Assembly (NCBI GenBank): GCA_020850225.1
Contig: JADZFD010000074.1
Location: forward strand, 1-64,000
Reading direction: 5' to 3'
DNA: 64,000 bases
DNA from: Saprospiraceae bacterium
GTDB lineage: Bacteria > Bacteroidota > Bacteroidia > Chitinophagales > Saprospiraceae
Made by a program: the position numbers and the translations under genes. Position 1 is the stretch's first letter. Each line of letters begins with the position of its first letter. This document shows, piece by piece, positions 28,600 to 38,112 of this stretch. The notes below the pieces were generated by a model. It saw only the letters and a list, made by a program, of their open reading frames with translations. It had not been told where the DNA came from and searched no databases.

Positions 28600-30288
28600 A
28601 TGAGTACAGCAAATGCACAGGGTCATCCAAGAGGATTGTACCTGTTATTCTTTACTGAGATGTGGGAGCGATTCAGTTATTATGGTATGCGCGCCATATT
28701 TATCCTATTCATGACCAAAGCTTTATTGATAGCTACTGATCAGGCTTCAATCATCTATGGTAGTTATACAGGCTTAGTTTACCTGACACCTTTATTGGGA
28801 GGATATCTTGCAGACAGATACTGGGGTAATCGTAAAAGTATCTTTTTGGGTGGAATAATCATGGCAATTGGTCAGTTTCTAATGTTTTTAAGCAGTTCAT
28901 TCTATCAGGAGCAGGGTTTCGCCATCACCATGATGTGGGGAGGGCTTACCTTTCTGATTGTTGGAAACGGATTTTTCAAGCCAAATATATCGACGATGGT
29001 TGGCCAGTTATATACAAAGGAAGACCGACGGGTAGACAGTGCCTTCACCATATTTTATATGGGAATCAACTTAGGTGCTTTCTTTTCTCCTCTAATATGC
29101 GGTGGTTTGGGTGATACCGGAAACCCTGCTGATTTCAAATGGGGCTTTTTAGCGGCTTGTATCGGTATGATTATCAGTGTCATTTCATTTGAATTACTTA
29201 AAAACAAGCATCTTAACGGACCTGATAATCAAGCAATAGGTACACAGGTTAAGAAAACAGACTTTAAAGTTCTGGGTCTGGTTATCGGGGCTATTGCGCT
29301 GATTTTTTTCCTGATGAACTTCAAATCTATTTTCAATACAGATTTTGATATCGTATTTTATCTGATTGTATTTTCATTTATTGCTTCTCCATTGGTGATA
29401 CTTACTGACAAATCTATCACATCCATCGAAAGAGACAGAATCTTCGTCATTTTTATTCTGGCATTCTTTGTTATATTCTTCTGGTCGGCTTTCGAACAAG
29501 CAGGAGCATCACTCACGCTTTTTGCTGAGGACAATGTAGATCGTAATGCACCTTTTACTATTAATAAATACATCATCTTTTTAGTAATTTCATTAATCGT
29601 ATTCTATCTGATGAAGTTTCTTGAGTGGTTTTTCGAATGGAAAGAAAATACATATATTAAAGTATCCGGTGTGATAGTGACAATACTTTTGGTTCTGCTA
29701 TTCATGGGAAAAATCGAATCTTTTTCCAAAGACGTAATCCCTTCCAGCTGGTTCCAGTCTGTCAATCCATTGGTTATCGTTACTTTTGCTCCTATTATGT
29801 CATGGTTATGGACCAAGCTGGGAGACAAACAACCATCAAGCCCTACTAAAATGGCCATAGGTCTGCTGCTCGTTAGTGTAGGTTATATGGTTATAGCTTT
29901 TGGTGTAAAAGGCGTTGATTCTACGATTAAAGTAAGTATGATTTGGCTACTTTCATTGTATTTTATTCACACAATCGGAGAACTATGTCTATCCCCCATC
30001 GGGCTATCCATGGTATCCAAACTGTCTCCTCTCCGGTTTTCAAGCTTACTAATGGGTACCTGGTTCCTTGCCAATGCACTGGCTAATAAGTTTGCAGGTA
30101 CATTGAGCAGCCTGTTACCTCCAAGTGCAGGTGCGGATGTTACTGCTCAAGCCAAGAGTATATTGGGATTCCAGATTAATTCGCTATATGACTTTTTCTT
30201 TGTATTTATTGTTATGGCTGGCTTTGCGGCGTTAGTCCTGTTTGTATTGTCCAGAAAATTACAGAAAATGATGCATGGCATCAACTAA
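28600..30288 (+). CDS. POT/PTR-family proton-coupled peptide transporter (copy 1)
   Basis: Inner-membrane di/tripeptide-proton symporter of the major facilitator superfamily (562 aa). The ExxER motif that couples proton and peptide binding is at residues 20-24 in TEMWERFSYYG. Other POT signatures follow: GGYLADRYWGNRKS, GNGFFKPNISTMVG, FFWSAFEQAGASLTLFA on helix 7, and GELCLSPIGLSMVSKLSP on helix 10. Two extra hydrophobic segments lie between helix 7 and the PSSWFQSVNP motif of helix 8. First of three tandem paralogs, but closed by its own terminator, so probably transcribed separately from copy 2. Confidence 0.93.
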   Translation: MSTANAQGHPRGLYLLFFTEMWERFSYYGMRAIFILFMTKALLIATDQASIIYGSYTGLVYLTPLLGGYLADRYWGNRKSIFLGGIIMAIGQFLMFLSSSFYQEQGFAITMMWGGLTFLIVGNGFFKPNISTMVGQLYTKEDRRVDSAFTIFYMGINLGAFFSPLICGGLGDTGNPADFKWGFLAACIGMIISVISFELLKNKHLNGPDNQAIGTQVKKTDFKVLGLVIGAIALIFFLMNFKSIFNTDFDIVFYLIVFSFIASPLVILTDKSITSIERDRIFVIFILAFFVIFFWSAFEQAGASLTLFAEDNVDRNAPFTINKYIIFLVISLIVFYLMKFLEWFFEWKENTYIKVSGVIVTILLVLLFMGKIESFSKDVIPSSWFQSVNPLVIVTFAPIMSWLWTKLGDKQPSSPTKMAIGLLLVSVGYMVIAFGVKGVDSTIKVSMIWLLSLYFIHTIGELCLSPIGLSMVSKLSPLRFSSLLMGTWFLANALANKFAGTLSSLLPPSAGADVTAQAKSILGFQINSLYDFFFVFIVMAGFAALVLFVLSRKLQKMMHGIN

Positions 30289-30305
30289 TTACAAATTATT
30301 ATATT

Positions 30306-30354
30306 AATTTAAAAAGGCTGATTGAGGTAATCCTTCAATCAGCCTTTTTAAATT
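30306..30354. terminator. Rho-independent terminator after POT copy 1
   Basis: A stem of about 20 bp (30306-30325 with 30335-30354, perfect over its length) and a 9-base loop, with GGCTGATTGA in the stem and a T-run on the 3' side (A-run on the 5' side). It begins 18 bases after the stop codon of the transporter gene. Confidence 0.9.
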
Positions 30355-30491
30355 TGTAAGCTTAAAATTGCTCAACTATTGTGTACTATTTTCAATAAAT
30401 CTGCAATGATATTCAAACAGACATCAAAATTTTATGGATTATTCTAATCGGATTTATATTTTTACACTTCCAATATAATTAATCAAGGACC

Positions 30492-32024
30492 ATGACAGTG
30501 CATACACATCAACTCACCTTAAAGGAAATACACGAATTTAAAGGAAAATATCCAAGACAGATCTGGTCACTTTTCTTTTCAGAGATGTGGGAAAGATTCA
30601 GTTTTTACGGTATGCGCGGCATGCTGGTTTTTTTTATGATTTCTCAACTGAATCTGCATGAGAAAGATGCCAATCTACAATATGGTGCTACACAGGCATT
30701 TGTTTATGCTTTTACCTTCATTGGCGGCTTATTTGCTGATAAAATACTGGGGTTTCGGAAATCCCTTTTCTGGGGCGGACTCATGATGATAACCGGCAGT
30801 TCGCTGTTGGCTGCAGATCCGCATAATTTCTTTTTTACGGGACTTGCTTTTATCATCATTGGTACAGGTTTTTTTAAGCCCAATATTTCAACCATGGTTG
30901 GCGAATTGTACAGTGAAAAGGATGATAGAAGAGATGCCGGATTTTCCCTGTTTTATGCAGGTATCAATCTCGGAGCTTTTCTGGGTGGTTACATATGCGT
31001 AGCTATAGGCAAGGGATATATGCTGAGTGGAATGATACCTGAAAACATGAGGTGGAACGTTGCATTCGGACTCGCTGCAATTGGAATGGTAGTAAGTCTG
31101 ATCAACTTTTATTTCACACAACGACATCTCGGACCGATAGGTCTGCAGCCCGGACATCCGGATGCACTGGTTCAGGTAAAAGCTAAACCTAAATGGGTGG
31201 AATACCTGGTATATGCAGGAACGCTGTTCGCTATACCTCTGATTGACCTGATGGTGTCCAGCCCTGAATATACAGACTACTTTATGTATACTATCGGACC
31301 ACTTGCACTTCTGTATTTATTTTACGAAATGAGTAAAACCACGATCAGTGAAAGAAAAAAACTATGGGCAGGCCTGATTTTTATCTTCTTTTCCGTCTTA
31401 TTCTGGGGTATTTACGAGCAAAGCGGAGGTTCACTCAGTATTTTTGCTGCCAAGAATCTGAATGACAACCTGCTTGGTTTTACTATGGATCCCAATGGTG
31501 TCAATAATTCTGCTGGTGCATTTTTCATTATCGGATTGGCTCCGCTTTTTGGTTTGATGTGGATATGGATGGCCAAACGTAAATTTGAACCCAATACGAT
31601 TATAAAATTTGGGCTTGGATTTATATTTCTGGGTCTGGGATATTACGTACTTTTTGCAACTAAGTTTTTTGCCAGTGTCCAGGGAATAGCGCCACTGGAT
31701 ATATTTACAACAGCATTGCTCGTAATCACTATTGGTGAATTATGTCTTTCACCTATCGGTCTGTCAATTATGACCAAACTCTCACCCGCAAGAATGCAGG
31801 GAATCATGATGGGTATGTGGTTTCTGGCATCTGCTTATGGTCAATATGTAGCAGGAATAATAGGAGCAGGATTGGCAGATGCCGACGAAAACGCACCGGC
31901 TGTCACACGGCTGATGAATTATACGGAAGGATATAAGATGCTCGGAATCTATGCTTTAATAGCAGGTCTCGTGCTTATAGCTTTATCACCCTGGATTAAA
32001 AAACTGATGCAGGATGTCAGGTAA
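30492..32024 (+). CDS. POT/PTR-family peptide transporter (copy 2)
   Basis: Second paralog (510 aa), the most compact of the three and close to the usual bacterial size. ExxER is at residues 31-35 (SEMWERFSFYG), followed by GTGFFKPNISTMVGELY, the helix-7 motif FWGIYEQSGGSLSIFA (Tyr where the others have Phe) and GELCLSPIGLSIMTKLSP. It has a 20-residue cytoplasmic N-terminal extension before helix 1. The extra pair of helices between helices 7 and 8 seen in copy 1 is absent. It probably imports peptides for nutrition, but may have a different side-chain preference from its neighbours; this is inferred from duplication only. Confidence 0.93.
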   Translation: MTVHTHQLTLKEIHEFKGKYPRQIWSLFFSEMWERFSFYGMRGMLVFFMISQLNLHEKDANLQYGATQAFVYAFTFIGGLFADKILGFRKSLFWGGLMMITGSSLLAADPHNFFFTGLAFIIIGTGFFKPNISTMVGELYSEKDDRRDAGFSLFYAGINLGAFLGGYICVAIGKGYMLSGMIPENMRWNVAFGLAAIGMVVSLINFYFTQRHLGPIGLQPGHPDALVQVKAKPKWVEYLVYAGTLFAIPLIDLMVSSPEYTDYFMYTIGPLALLYLFYEMSKTTISERKKLWAGLIFIFFSVLFWGIYEQSGGSLSIFAAKNLNDNLLGFTMDPNGVNNSAGAFFIIGLAPLFGLMWIWMAKRKFEPNTIIKFGLGFIFLGLGYYVLFATKFFASVQGIAPLDIFTTALLVITIGELCLSPIGLSIMTKLSPARMQGIMMGMWFLASAYGQYVAGIIGAGLADADENAPAVTRLMNYTEGYKMLGIYALIAGLVLIALSPWIKKLMQDVR

Positions 32025-32201
32025 TAGGCCTGGCTATTGGGGTTTGGTTATAATACTACTTTTATAAAATTTACTACCAAAGCAGATTCTGATATTATCG
32101 GTATCTTCATTTCCTTATATTTCTTAATATGTGATAAATATTCAGCTATTTGAATTGTATCTCAGAAATATTTTATACTTTGGCAGTTTAATTACGACAT
32201 T

Positions 32202-34238
32202 ATGCAACAACCAACAGCTAATAATCCATTTTTTGACAGACAGGTTTTAGGCCATCCGGCAGGATTGTTTGTTTTATTCTTTACAGAAATGTGGGAACGC
32301 TTCTCCTTCTACGGGATGCGTGCCTTGTTGGTTTTGTTTTTGGTAAGTGCCGTCGGTATAGGTGGCTGGGATTGGCCCCGTGAAAATGCACTTGCACTTT
32401 ATGGCACGTATATCTCAATGCTGTATCTGACACCCATCATAGGTGGCCAATTGGCTGACAGATATCTGGGTTATCGCAAAGCCATCATCATTGGTGCCGT
32501 AATCATGACCTTAGGCCATGCAAGTATGGCCATCGAAACGCCTTTCTTTCTGTACCTTGGATTATTACTTCTTATAGCCGGAACCGGATTTTTCAAGCCC
32601 AATATGACATCATTCATTTCAGTATTGTATAAAGATCATCCTGAAAAGAAAGATGGTGCGTATACTATTTTCTATATGGGTGTTAATTCGGGAGCATTTC
32701 TGGGTATCATGCTCTGTGGATATCTGGGAGAAACTATGGGATGGAGCTGGGGATTTGGTCTTGCCGGTATCTTTATGTTACTGGGATTGCTGCAATTTAC
32801 CCTTGCACACAATATATTCGGAGATGTTGGTCTCGCACCTGTAAAAACAAATAACCAGAATTCATCAGCACAAACTGTAACTCATGACGAAGAGCCACCC
32901 AATCCTTTTACATTTACTGATAAATTAATTACTTTTATAGTAGCCATAAGTGGTTTGATATGGGCAGTCAACGACCCACTGTCAAAAATAACACATATCA
33001 ACCTGTTGAAATTCGGGGATACTGACCTGTCCGGAAAAACCATACTTATAGCCTTACTGCTGTTTATTTATCTGTTGGTATCGAGAGTAATGCGTTTCAG
33101 TAAGATCACAAGAAACAGGATGCTGGCTGTCATGATGATTGCATCATTCATCATATTCTTTTGGGCAGCTTTCGAGCAAGCAGGAGGATCCATGAGTATA
33201 TTTGCCAAGGACTATACCAACCGGGTTTTGTCGGGCAATGCTGCACTTATATTCAATATAGTGGATATCATCATCACTGTAGTTCCGGTAGCGATTATAT
33301 CATATGTATTGTTTTTATTATTCCGTCAGACATACAAGGATTATTTGGCTTCCAATCTTGTTCTTGCATCCAGTTTTGTCATTATCTGGGGATTGATCTT
33401 CTGGAAAATATATGCCAATTTCAATACATATTCCTATGAAATCAGCTATCCTGCATTTGAGCAGATAAAAACAGGTGCTGATGGTCTGGAAAGCCGGAAG
33501 ACAGTAGCCGTCAATGCATTGAATGTACCAGGAGCCAATGATGCTATCATAGAAAAAACAACAGTCATCCGTGCATTGAGTGATTTTCAACCCAATCATA
33601 CTGTCAATATCGTTGACTTGGACAAGAAGGGCAGTAATTTCAAAATGATAGATCCTATGAAAGCTTCAGGGATACAGGAAAGTATCGAAGCGAAGGTATT
33701 AAGAAAAAAAGAAAATGAAATTGAAATTCCCGCAACGTGGTTCCTGATTTTGAATTCACTGTTTATTATAGCACTGGCACCGTTATTCTCCAAATGGTGG
33801 GAAAGTAAGTTCAATCCGTCACTCGCAGGAAAGTATGCTATTGGCTTGTTTTTCCTTGGTATCGGGTTTGCCTTTCTGGCTTATGGAGCGAGTGACATCA
33901 CACAAGGTGCCAAAACAGCTTCTGTAAGTCTTGTCTGGTTAGTACTGGCCTATCTTTTCCATACTATGGGTGAACTTTGTGTACAACCGGTTGGATTATC
34001 CTATGTAAGTAAGCTGGTGCCTCCGCGAATGATTGCATTCATGTTTGGAGTATGGTATCTTGCACTGGCGATAGGCAATAAAACTTCGGGAGTATTGGGT
34101 CAGCAAATAGACAATATCACGGCTCAGTACAATCTGTCCACCTTCTTTTTGATATTCACGGTAGTGCCATTTATAATAGGTGTCATAGCGATAATAATGA
34201 ATGGAACACTAAAGCGGCTCATGCATGGCGTAAAGTAA
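32202..34238 (+). CDS. POT/PTR-family peptide transporter with periplasmic insert (copy 3)
   Basis: Third paralog (678 aa), much longer than typical bacterial POTs. ExxER is at residues 29-33 (TEMWERFSFYG). Helix 7 has FFWAAFEQAGGSMSIFA and helix 10 GELCVQPVGLSYVSKLVP, where QP replaces the usual SP. Between helix 7 and the IPATWFLILN start of helix 8 there are two extra membrane segments, then about 100 polar residues (about 407-506), expected on the periplasmic side. This insert has no motif I recognise. The gene is followed convergently by apaG with only 29 bases between. Confidence 0.92.
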   Translation: MQQPTANNPFFDRQVLGHPAGLFVLFFTEMWERFSFYGMRALLVLFLVSAVGIGGWDWPRENALALYGTYISMLYLTPIIGGQLADRYLGYRKAIIIGAVIMTLGHASMAIETPFFLYLGLLLLIAGTGFFKPNMTSFISVLYKDHPEKKDGAYTIFYMGVNSGAFLGIMLCGYLGETMGWSWGFGLAGIFMLLGLLQFTLAHNIFGDVGLAPVKTNNQNSSAQTVTHDEEPPNPFTFTDKLITFIVAISGLIWAVNDPLSKITHINLLKFGDTDLSGKTILIALLLFIYLLVSRVMRFSKITRNRMLAVMMIASFIIFFWAAFEQAGGSMSIFAKDYTNRVLSGNAALIFNIVDIIITVVPVAIISYVLFLLFRQTYKDYLASNLVLASSFVIIWGLIFWKIYANFNTYSYEISYPAFEQIKTGADGLESRKTVAVNALNVPGANDAIIEKTTVIRALSDFQPNHTVNIVDLDKKGSNFKMIDPMKASGIQESIEAKVLRKKENEIEIPATWFLILNSLFIIALAPLFSKWWESKFNPSLAGKYAIGLFFLGIGFAFLAYGASDITQGAKTASVSLVWLVLAYLFHTMGELCVQPVGLSYVSKLVPPRMIAFMFGVWYLALAIGNKTSGVLGQQIDNITAQYNLSTFFLIFTVVPFIIGVIAIIMNGTLKRLMHGVK

Positions 34239-34267
34239 AACGCACGACTAAAAAGCAACCGATACTG

Positions 34268-34672
34268 TTAATTCAGGATAAAATCAGAGTGTAGCCTGAA
34301 TTCAGGAATGACAACTTCAAAAGGCTGATTATTATCCATATTCAGGAAGATATATGTTCCATACATTTTGCCCACGGATGTTTGCAGAAGACACCATGAA
34401 GTGTATTCGAAGGATTCATTCTGTGCTAATTCAGGCTGTTTGCCGACAACGCCATCGCCTTCAATCTCTCGTATGGATGTATTGGAATCGACTATATACC
34501 AGTGTCTTGATAATAATTTGACAGGGTCAAGTCCCAGATTGGTAATGACAATGTTATATGAGAATATATTTTTTCCGATTGCGGGATTGGACTCTGCACT
34601 TACATATTGAGGCTGTACTGTGATGCTGATATTGTTAGTCACCTCATTATATACATTGCTCTTGTCTGTCAT
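34268..34672 (-). CDS. apaG: ApaG-family protein
   Basis: Small Ig-like beta-sandwich protein (134 aa), the ApaG family, historically linked to cobalt/magnesium efflux and to diadenosine tetraphosphate levels but of unsettled biochemical role. The motifs HWYIVDS, EIEGDGVVGKQP and FEYTSWCLL are characteristic. Its ATG overlaps the gmk stop by four bases, so it is coupled to the yicC-gmk unit. Cytoplasmic, no signal peptide. Confidence 0.92.
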   Translation of the reverse strand: MTDKSNVYNEVTNNISITVQPQYVSAESNPAIGKNIFSYNIVITNLGLDPVKLLSRHWYIVDSNTSIREIEGDGVVGKQPELAQNESFEYTSWCLLQTSVGKMYGTYIFLNMDNNQPFEVVIPEFRLHSDFILN

Positions 34673-35259
34673 GTCTTTGATATTCCGTACAAAAATGTTT
34701 CAATTATATGTTCAGCTTCCATCAAGGAAATCTCCAATACATCATTAACAAGTACGATGTCAAAACTGTTTTCATACTCCATCTCTGCTTCAGCCTTTAA
34801 TATGCGTTTATTCAGACTTGCTTCTGTTTCCGTATTCCTGTTTATCAAACGCTCTTTTAATATTCCGAATGATGGTGGTCTGACAAAAACAGACATACAT
34901 CTTGGGCCATACAGGGATTTAATGTTCATTGCACCTTTTACATCTATATCAAAAACGATATGTTTGCCAATCTTCCAGATACGGTCGACCTCGGATTTTA
35001 GCGTACCATAATACTGGTCTTTATAAACTTCCTCCCATTCGACAAAAGCATCCTGATCAATTTTGTGCCTAAATTCATCGACACTCATAAAATAATAATC
35101 CCTTCCATCCACTTCATGAGGCCTGCGTACTCTGGTAGCTGCAGAAACTGAAAACTCCAGTTCACTGTATCTTGCCAAAAGATGCTTAACAATCGTTGTC
35201 TTGCCTGCTCCGGATGGTGCCGTAAAAACAAACATCTTACCTGTCATAATATCCGTCAT
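34669..35259 (-). CDS. gmk: Guanylate kinase
   Basis: Phosphorylates GMP to GDP (196 aa). The P-loop APSGAGKTT is at residues 14-22, followed by the GMP-binding SAATRVRRPHEVDGRDYYF and the lid region. Translation could begin at the ATG at 35259 or at a second one four codons later; both fit. It lies 17 bases after yicC and overlaps apaG. The yicC-gmk order is widely conserved. Confidence 0.96.
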   Translation of the reverse strand: MTDIMTGKMFVFTAPSGAGKTTIVKHLLARYSELEFSVSAATRVRRPHEVDGRDYYFMSVDEFRHKIDQDAFVEWEEVYKDQYYGTLKSEVDRIWKIGKHIVFDIDVKGAMNIKSLYGPRCMSVFVRPPSFGILKERLINRNTETEASLNKRILKAEAEMEYENSFDIVLVNDVLEISLMEAEHIIETFLYGISKT

Positions 35260-35276
35260 ATAGCTTATATGATGTG

Positions 35277-36152
35277 TTATAATATATTGGAAAGTTGCTC
35301 TTTTAATTTTTCAAGTTCATCTTTCATCATGACTACACATTGCTGTACATCAGAGTCATTGGCTTTGGCACCTATCGTATTGATTTCCCTACCCATTTCC
35401 TGAGCGATAAATGACAGTTTTCTTCCTTTTTGTTCGTCAGCTCCCTTCATTTCTTCCCTGAAATAATTACAATGTTGTCCCAGTCTTACCTTTTCCTCAT
35501 TGATATCGAGTTTTTCTATATAATACAGGATTTCCTGTTCATATCTGTTTTGATCCACCTGTTGTTTTACAGCGAATTCTTCCATGTTTTTACGGAGTCT
35601 CTCTTTGATTCTATCCAATCGTTGTGCTTCAAAAGGTTCAATACCTTTCAGATACAATTCTATATTACTTACACGAAGCAATAAATCTTCAGCCAATATC
35701 CGCCCTTCGTCCTGTCTGAATTTTTTAATATTTACAATAGCCTCATCTATGACACTGTTTACAATTTCCCACTCTTCATCTTCGGCAAGGCCCTCATTTT
35801 GTCCGATTACATTGGGTATCCTGAGTATAGATTGCAAAATATCACCGTCAGCAATATTCAATTCCCGGCGAATGGAATTCAATTCCTGATAATACTTAAT
35901 AAAAGCATCTCTGTTGATAAAGGAATTTTCTTCATCCGAAAAACCATCCAATGTAATAACCAGATCAAATTTGCCTCTCTGCAATGCATCAATTACTTTC
36001 TTGCGCAAATCAATTTCTCTGTCTCTGTATATGCTTGGTAGCTTACATCTGATTTCTGTAGATCTTGCATTTAGCGATTTAACTTCTACGCGTATTATTT
36101 TTCCGCTCATTTCGGCTCTGGCATGTCCGAATCCTGTCATGGATAATATCAT
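35277..36152 (-). CDS. yicC: YicC-family endoribonuclease / RNase adaptor
   Basis: YicC-type protein (291 aa). It starts MILSMTGFGHARAE, the N-terminal signature, and has the C-terminal domain with QEMGREINTIGAKAND. Family members in E. coli act as an RNA endonuclease or RNase adaptor affecting small-RNA stability. It is the first gene of the yicC-gmk-apaG unit and has a promoter box just upstream. Confidence 0.94.
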   Translation of the reverse strand: MILSMTGFGHARAEMSGKIIRVEVKSLNARSTEIRCKLPSIYRDREIDLRKKVIDALQRGKFDLVITLDGFSDEENSFINRDAFIKYYQELNSIRRELNIADGDILQSILRIPNVIGQNEGLAEDEEWEIVNSVIDEAIVNIKKFRQDEGRILAEDLLLRVSNIELYLKGIEPFEAQRLDRIKERLRKNMEEFAVKQQVDQNRYEQEILYYIEKLDINEEKVRLGQHCNYFREEMKGADEQKGRKLSFIAQEMGREINTIGAKANDSDVQQCVVMMKDELEKLKEQLSNIL

Positions 36153-36177
36153 ATAACCGTTCTACTGATTTTGGACA

Positions 36178-36185
36178 CAAAGATA
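36178..36185 (-). promoter_or_regulatory. Candidate promoter box for yicC-gmk-apaG (TATCTTTG)
   Basis: TATCTTTG on the minus strand, 26 bases before the yicC ATG, matches TAnnTTTG and is followed by TG as at other boxes in this window. Confidence 0.6.
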
Positions 36186-36385
36186 AACCCTAAATAGATA
36201 TAAATAAGAGTCTATTTAACAAATTAAATTAAAATATTGTAAATGAATAACTTAAATTGCTCTATTTTTTAATTTACAAAGAAAAAAAACTAAAAATAAT
36301 TTTCTTAATTACAATATTTTACGAACTTTGCGGCTCTTTACTTGAAACGAAATCAATTTTAAAATAAAATAAAAATATTGAAGCA

Positions 36386-36700
36386 ATGCGAAAGGCTGAT
36401 TTGGTTAATATTATTACAGAAAAAACAGGTGTGCCAAAAGTGGATGTCCTGGTGACTTTGGAAATGTTTTTTAAGGAAGTAAAAAACTCATTGTCTGAAG
36501 GAGAAAACGTTTACGTTCGTGGATTTGGTTCATTTATTATAAAGAAAAGAGCCAAAAAAATTGGTAGACACATCAAAAAGAATAAATCGATTGAAATTCC
36601 TGAGCATTTTATACCATCATTCAAACCTGCAAAAGTTTTTGTTGATCAGGTAAAATCCAATGTCACTTCCCTACCTGAAGATGAGGGCGAAGAAGATTAA
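36386..36700 (+). CDS. HU-family DNA-binding protein
   Basis: Histone-like protein (104 aa) of the HU/IHF fold: two N-terminal helices (KADLVNIITEKTG) and the beta-arm signature VYVRGFGSFIIKKRAKKIGR. It is about 14 residues longer than HU, with an acidic end (LPEDEGEED). A divergent spacer of 233 bases upstream contains ACGAACTTTGCGG, a near match to the -7 box. In Bacteroidota this gene often precedes the TPR / COX24 / RNase G genes, as here. Confidence 0.92.
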   Translation: MRKADLVNIITEKTGVPKVDVLVTLEMFFKEVKNSLSEGENVYVRGFGSFIIKKRAKKIGRHIKKNKSIEIPEHFIPSFKPAKVFVDQVKSNVTSLPEDEGEED

Positions 36701-36731
36701 TTGAATTATGTTATGTTTGCCTGTATAATAC

Positions 36732-37514
36732 ATGAATAAGCAACAAATAATAGCTTTAGGTGCAGCGTCAGTATTGTTTTTAATTTTGTTTTTTGGATTT
36801 GATATAATCCCTGAAAAACAAAAAGAACTTGAAAAGTCAAGAATGCTGAAAATTGAATCGACCAGTGTTGACAACCTGATAAAAGCTGCGTTTAAGGAAT
36901 TGGATAAATCCAAGTCATCCATGATTGAAGCAATGAATCATGATTTGGAAAAAACAGGAACCGACACAATCAAAAGAATTGAATTGCTCAAATCTATATC
37001 CGGTATCTGGTATGAATCAAAATTTCCGGCGATAGCAGGTTCTTATGCCCAGGAGATTGCAGAACTGGTAAAATCAGAGGAGTCCTGGTCCATAGCTGGA
37101 ACAACCTATGCTATTTGTGTTAAAAATGCAACAGAGGAAAAGACTAAAGAGTTTTGTTCCAAAAGAGCAATCCAATCATTTGAAAAGGCCATTTCTTTGG
37201 CTCCGGATGCAATTGAGCCCAGAATCAATTTGGCGATTTGCTATGTTGATAATCCGGACAAGGATAATCCCATGCAGGGTATTCTGATGTTAAGAGATCT
37301 GAATAAACAGCATCCAAAAAATGTTACTGTTCTGAACCAGCTAGGAAGACTGGCGTTGCAGACAAAACAATATGATAAAGCACTGGAGCGACTGGAAGCA
37401 GCCATTCAACTGGAACCCGACAACAAAAACACCAACTGCCTGTTAGCTACTGTATATCAGGAAACCGGTAATCAGGCTAAAGCAGATGAATACAATAAAA
37501 AATGTGTTAATTAA
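36732..37514 (+). CDS. Membrane-anchored TPR protein
   Basis: A 260-aa protein with one N-terminal membrane segment (about residues 5-24), a charged helical middle, and C-terminal tetratricopeptide repeats (about 140-258; for example KAISLAPDAIEPRINLAICY, NVTVLNQLGRLALQTKQYDKA, LERLEAAIQLEPDNKNTNCLL). It lies 31 bases after the HU gene and 20 before the COX24-like gene, so all three are probably co-transcribed. The family is conserved at this locus in Bacteroidota; function is unknown. The TPR part is predicted to be periplasmic if the anchor is uncleaved. Confidence 0.82.
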   Translation: MNKQQIIALGAASVLFLILFFGFDIIPEKQKELEKSRMLKIESTSVDNLIKAAFKELDKSKSSMIEAMNHDLEKTGTDTIKRIELLKSISGIWYESKFPAIAGSYAQEIAELVKSEESWSIAGTTYAICVKNATEEKTKEFCSKRAIQSFEKAISLAPDAIEPRINLAICYVDNPDKDNPMQGILMLRDLNKQHPKNVTVLNQLGRLALQTKQYDKALERLEAAIQLEPDNKNTNCLLATVYQETGNQAKADEYNKKCVN

Positions 37515-37534
37515 CTTATTAAAAAATTTTGAAT

Positions 37535-37624
37535 ATGCCTTGTGGTAAAAAAAGAAAACGTCATAAGATCTCTACGCATAAGCGTAAAAAAAGATTAAGA
37601 AAAAACAGACATAAAAAGAAATAA
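37535..37624 (+). CDS. AURKAIP1/COX24-domain protein (mS38-like), 29 residues
   Basis: A tiny, extremely basic protein: MPCGKKRKRHKISTHKRKKR followed by nine more mostly basic residues. It fits the AURKAIP1/COX24 domain, whose mitochondrial member mS38 is a ribosomal protein of the small subunit; Bacteroidota carry short versions. More than half of the residues are Lys, Arg or His, as expected for an rRNA-binding peptide. It lies 20 bases after the TPR gene, in the conserved HU-TPR-COX24-RNase G order. The assignment rests on sequence and context; the ribosomal role is inference from the family. Confidence 0.88.
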   Translation: MPCGKKRKRHKISTHKRKKRLRKNRHKKK

Positions 37625-38112
37625 ATTTGTCTGAAAACAGGACCAGTCTGTTATATGAATTATCTTACAGGATAGTCATATAACAGATTGGATATTGGCA
37701 ATCATGTCGCGGTAATTTATACGTAAAAGCATAACAAACTACTACCCAAAACTCCGGATTGAAACCATAAAAAAATAATAGTACAGAGATACTATCGTTA
37801 ATAATATACGAATTCTTCTGTATTTATCCCAGGTAAGACATTTATATAAATTTTCTGTCGTTTTACCTACAAATCGATCATATATCTGCTTTTACTCATC
37901 TACAACTTTTCGTGACATCATACTTCAGACTGTGTTTCTGTAGCTGCAGAAGATGTTTCTTCAGTTATGTCATTCTTATACAACAGTGTTTGAATTACAT
38001 TCAATTCATCATTAAGTATCATGACATGATAAATGCAATCTGTTTGTATTGCTGATTTCCTTTTAGGTTTAAAGTGAATACATAATACAAATAAAATGAC
38101 ACTTAATTAGTT
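37625..38112. other. 488-base gene-free leader before the RNase G gene
   Basis: No supported gene lies here. The strongest feature is a long hairpin at 37643-37691. The rest is AT-rich with short T-runs. If the HU-TPR-COX24 transcript reads through, this would form an unusually long intercistronic leader for the RNase G mRNA. A minus-strand frame of 34 codons (37918-38022) is too weak to call. Confidence 0.5.
37643..37691 (+). other. Long hairpin downstream of COX24-like gene
   Basis: A 16-bp stem (37643-37658 with 37676-37691) pairs completely, with a single G-U wobble, and the loop contains a further TATC/GATA pairing. It begins 19 bases after the COX24-like stop. No T-run follows, so it is not a typical intrinsic terminator; it could protect the upstream mRNA 3' end, attenuate, or be a processing site. 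Confidence 0.65.

Noticed and set aside
37918-38022. 34-codon minus-strand ORF in the leader of the RNase G gene
   Set aside because: Starts at an internal ATG of an open frame with no clear signals; length is compatible with chance. Worth a glance only if conserved in relatives.
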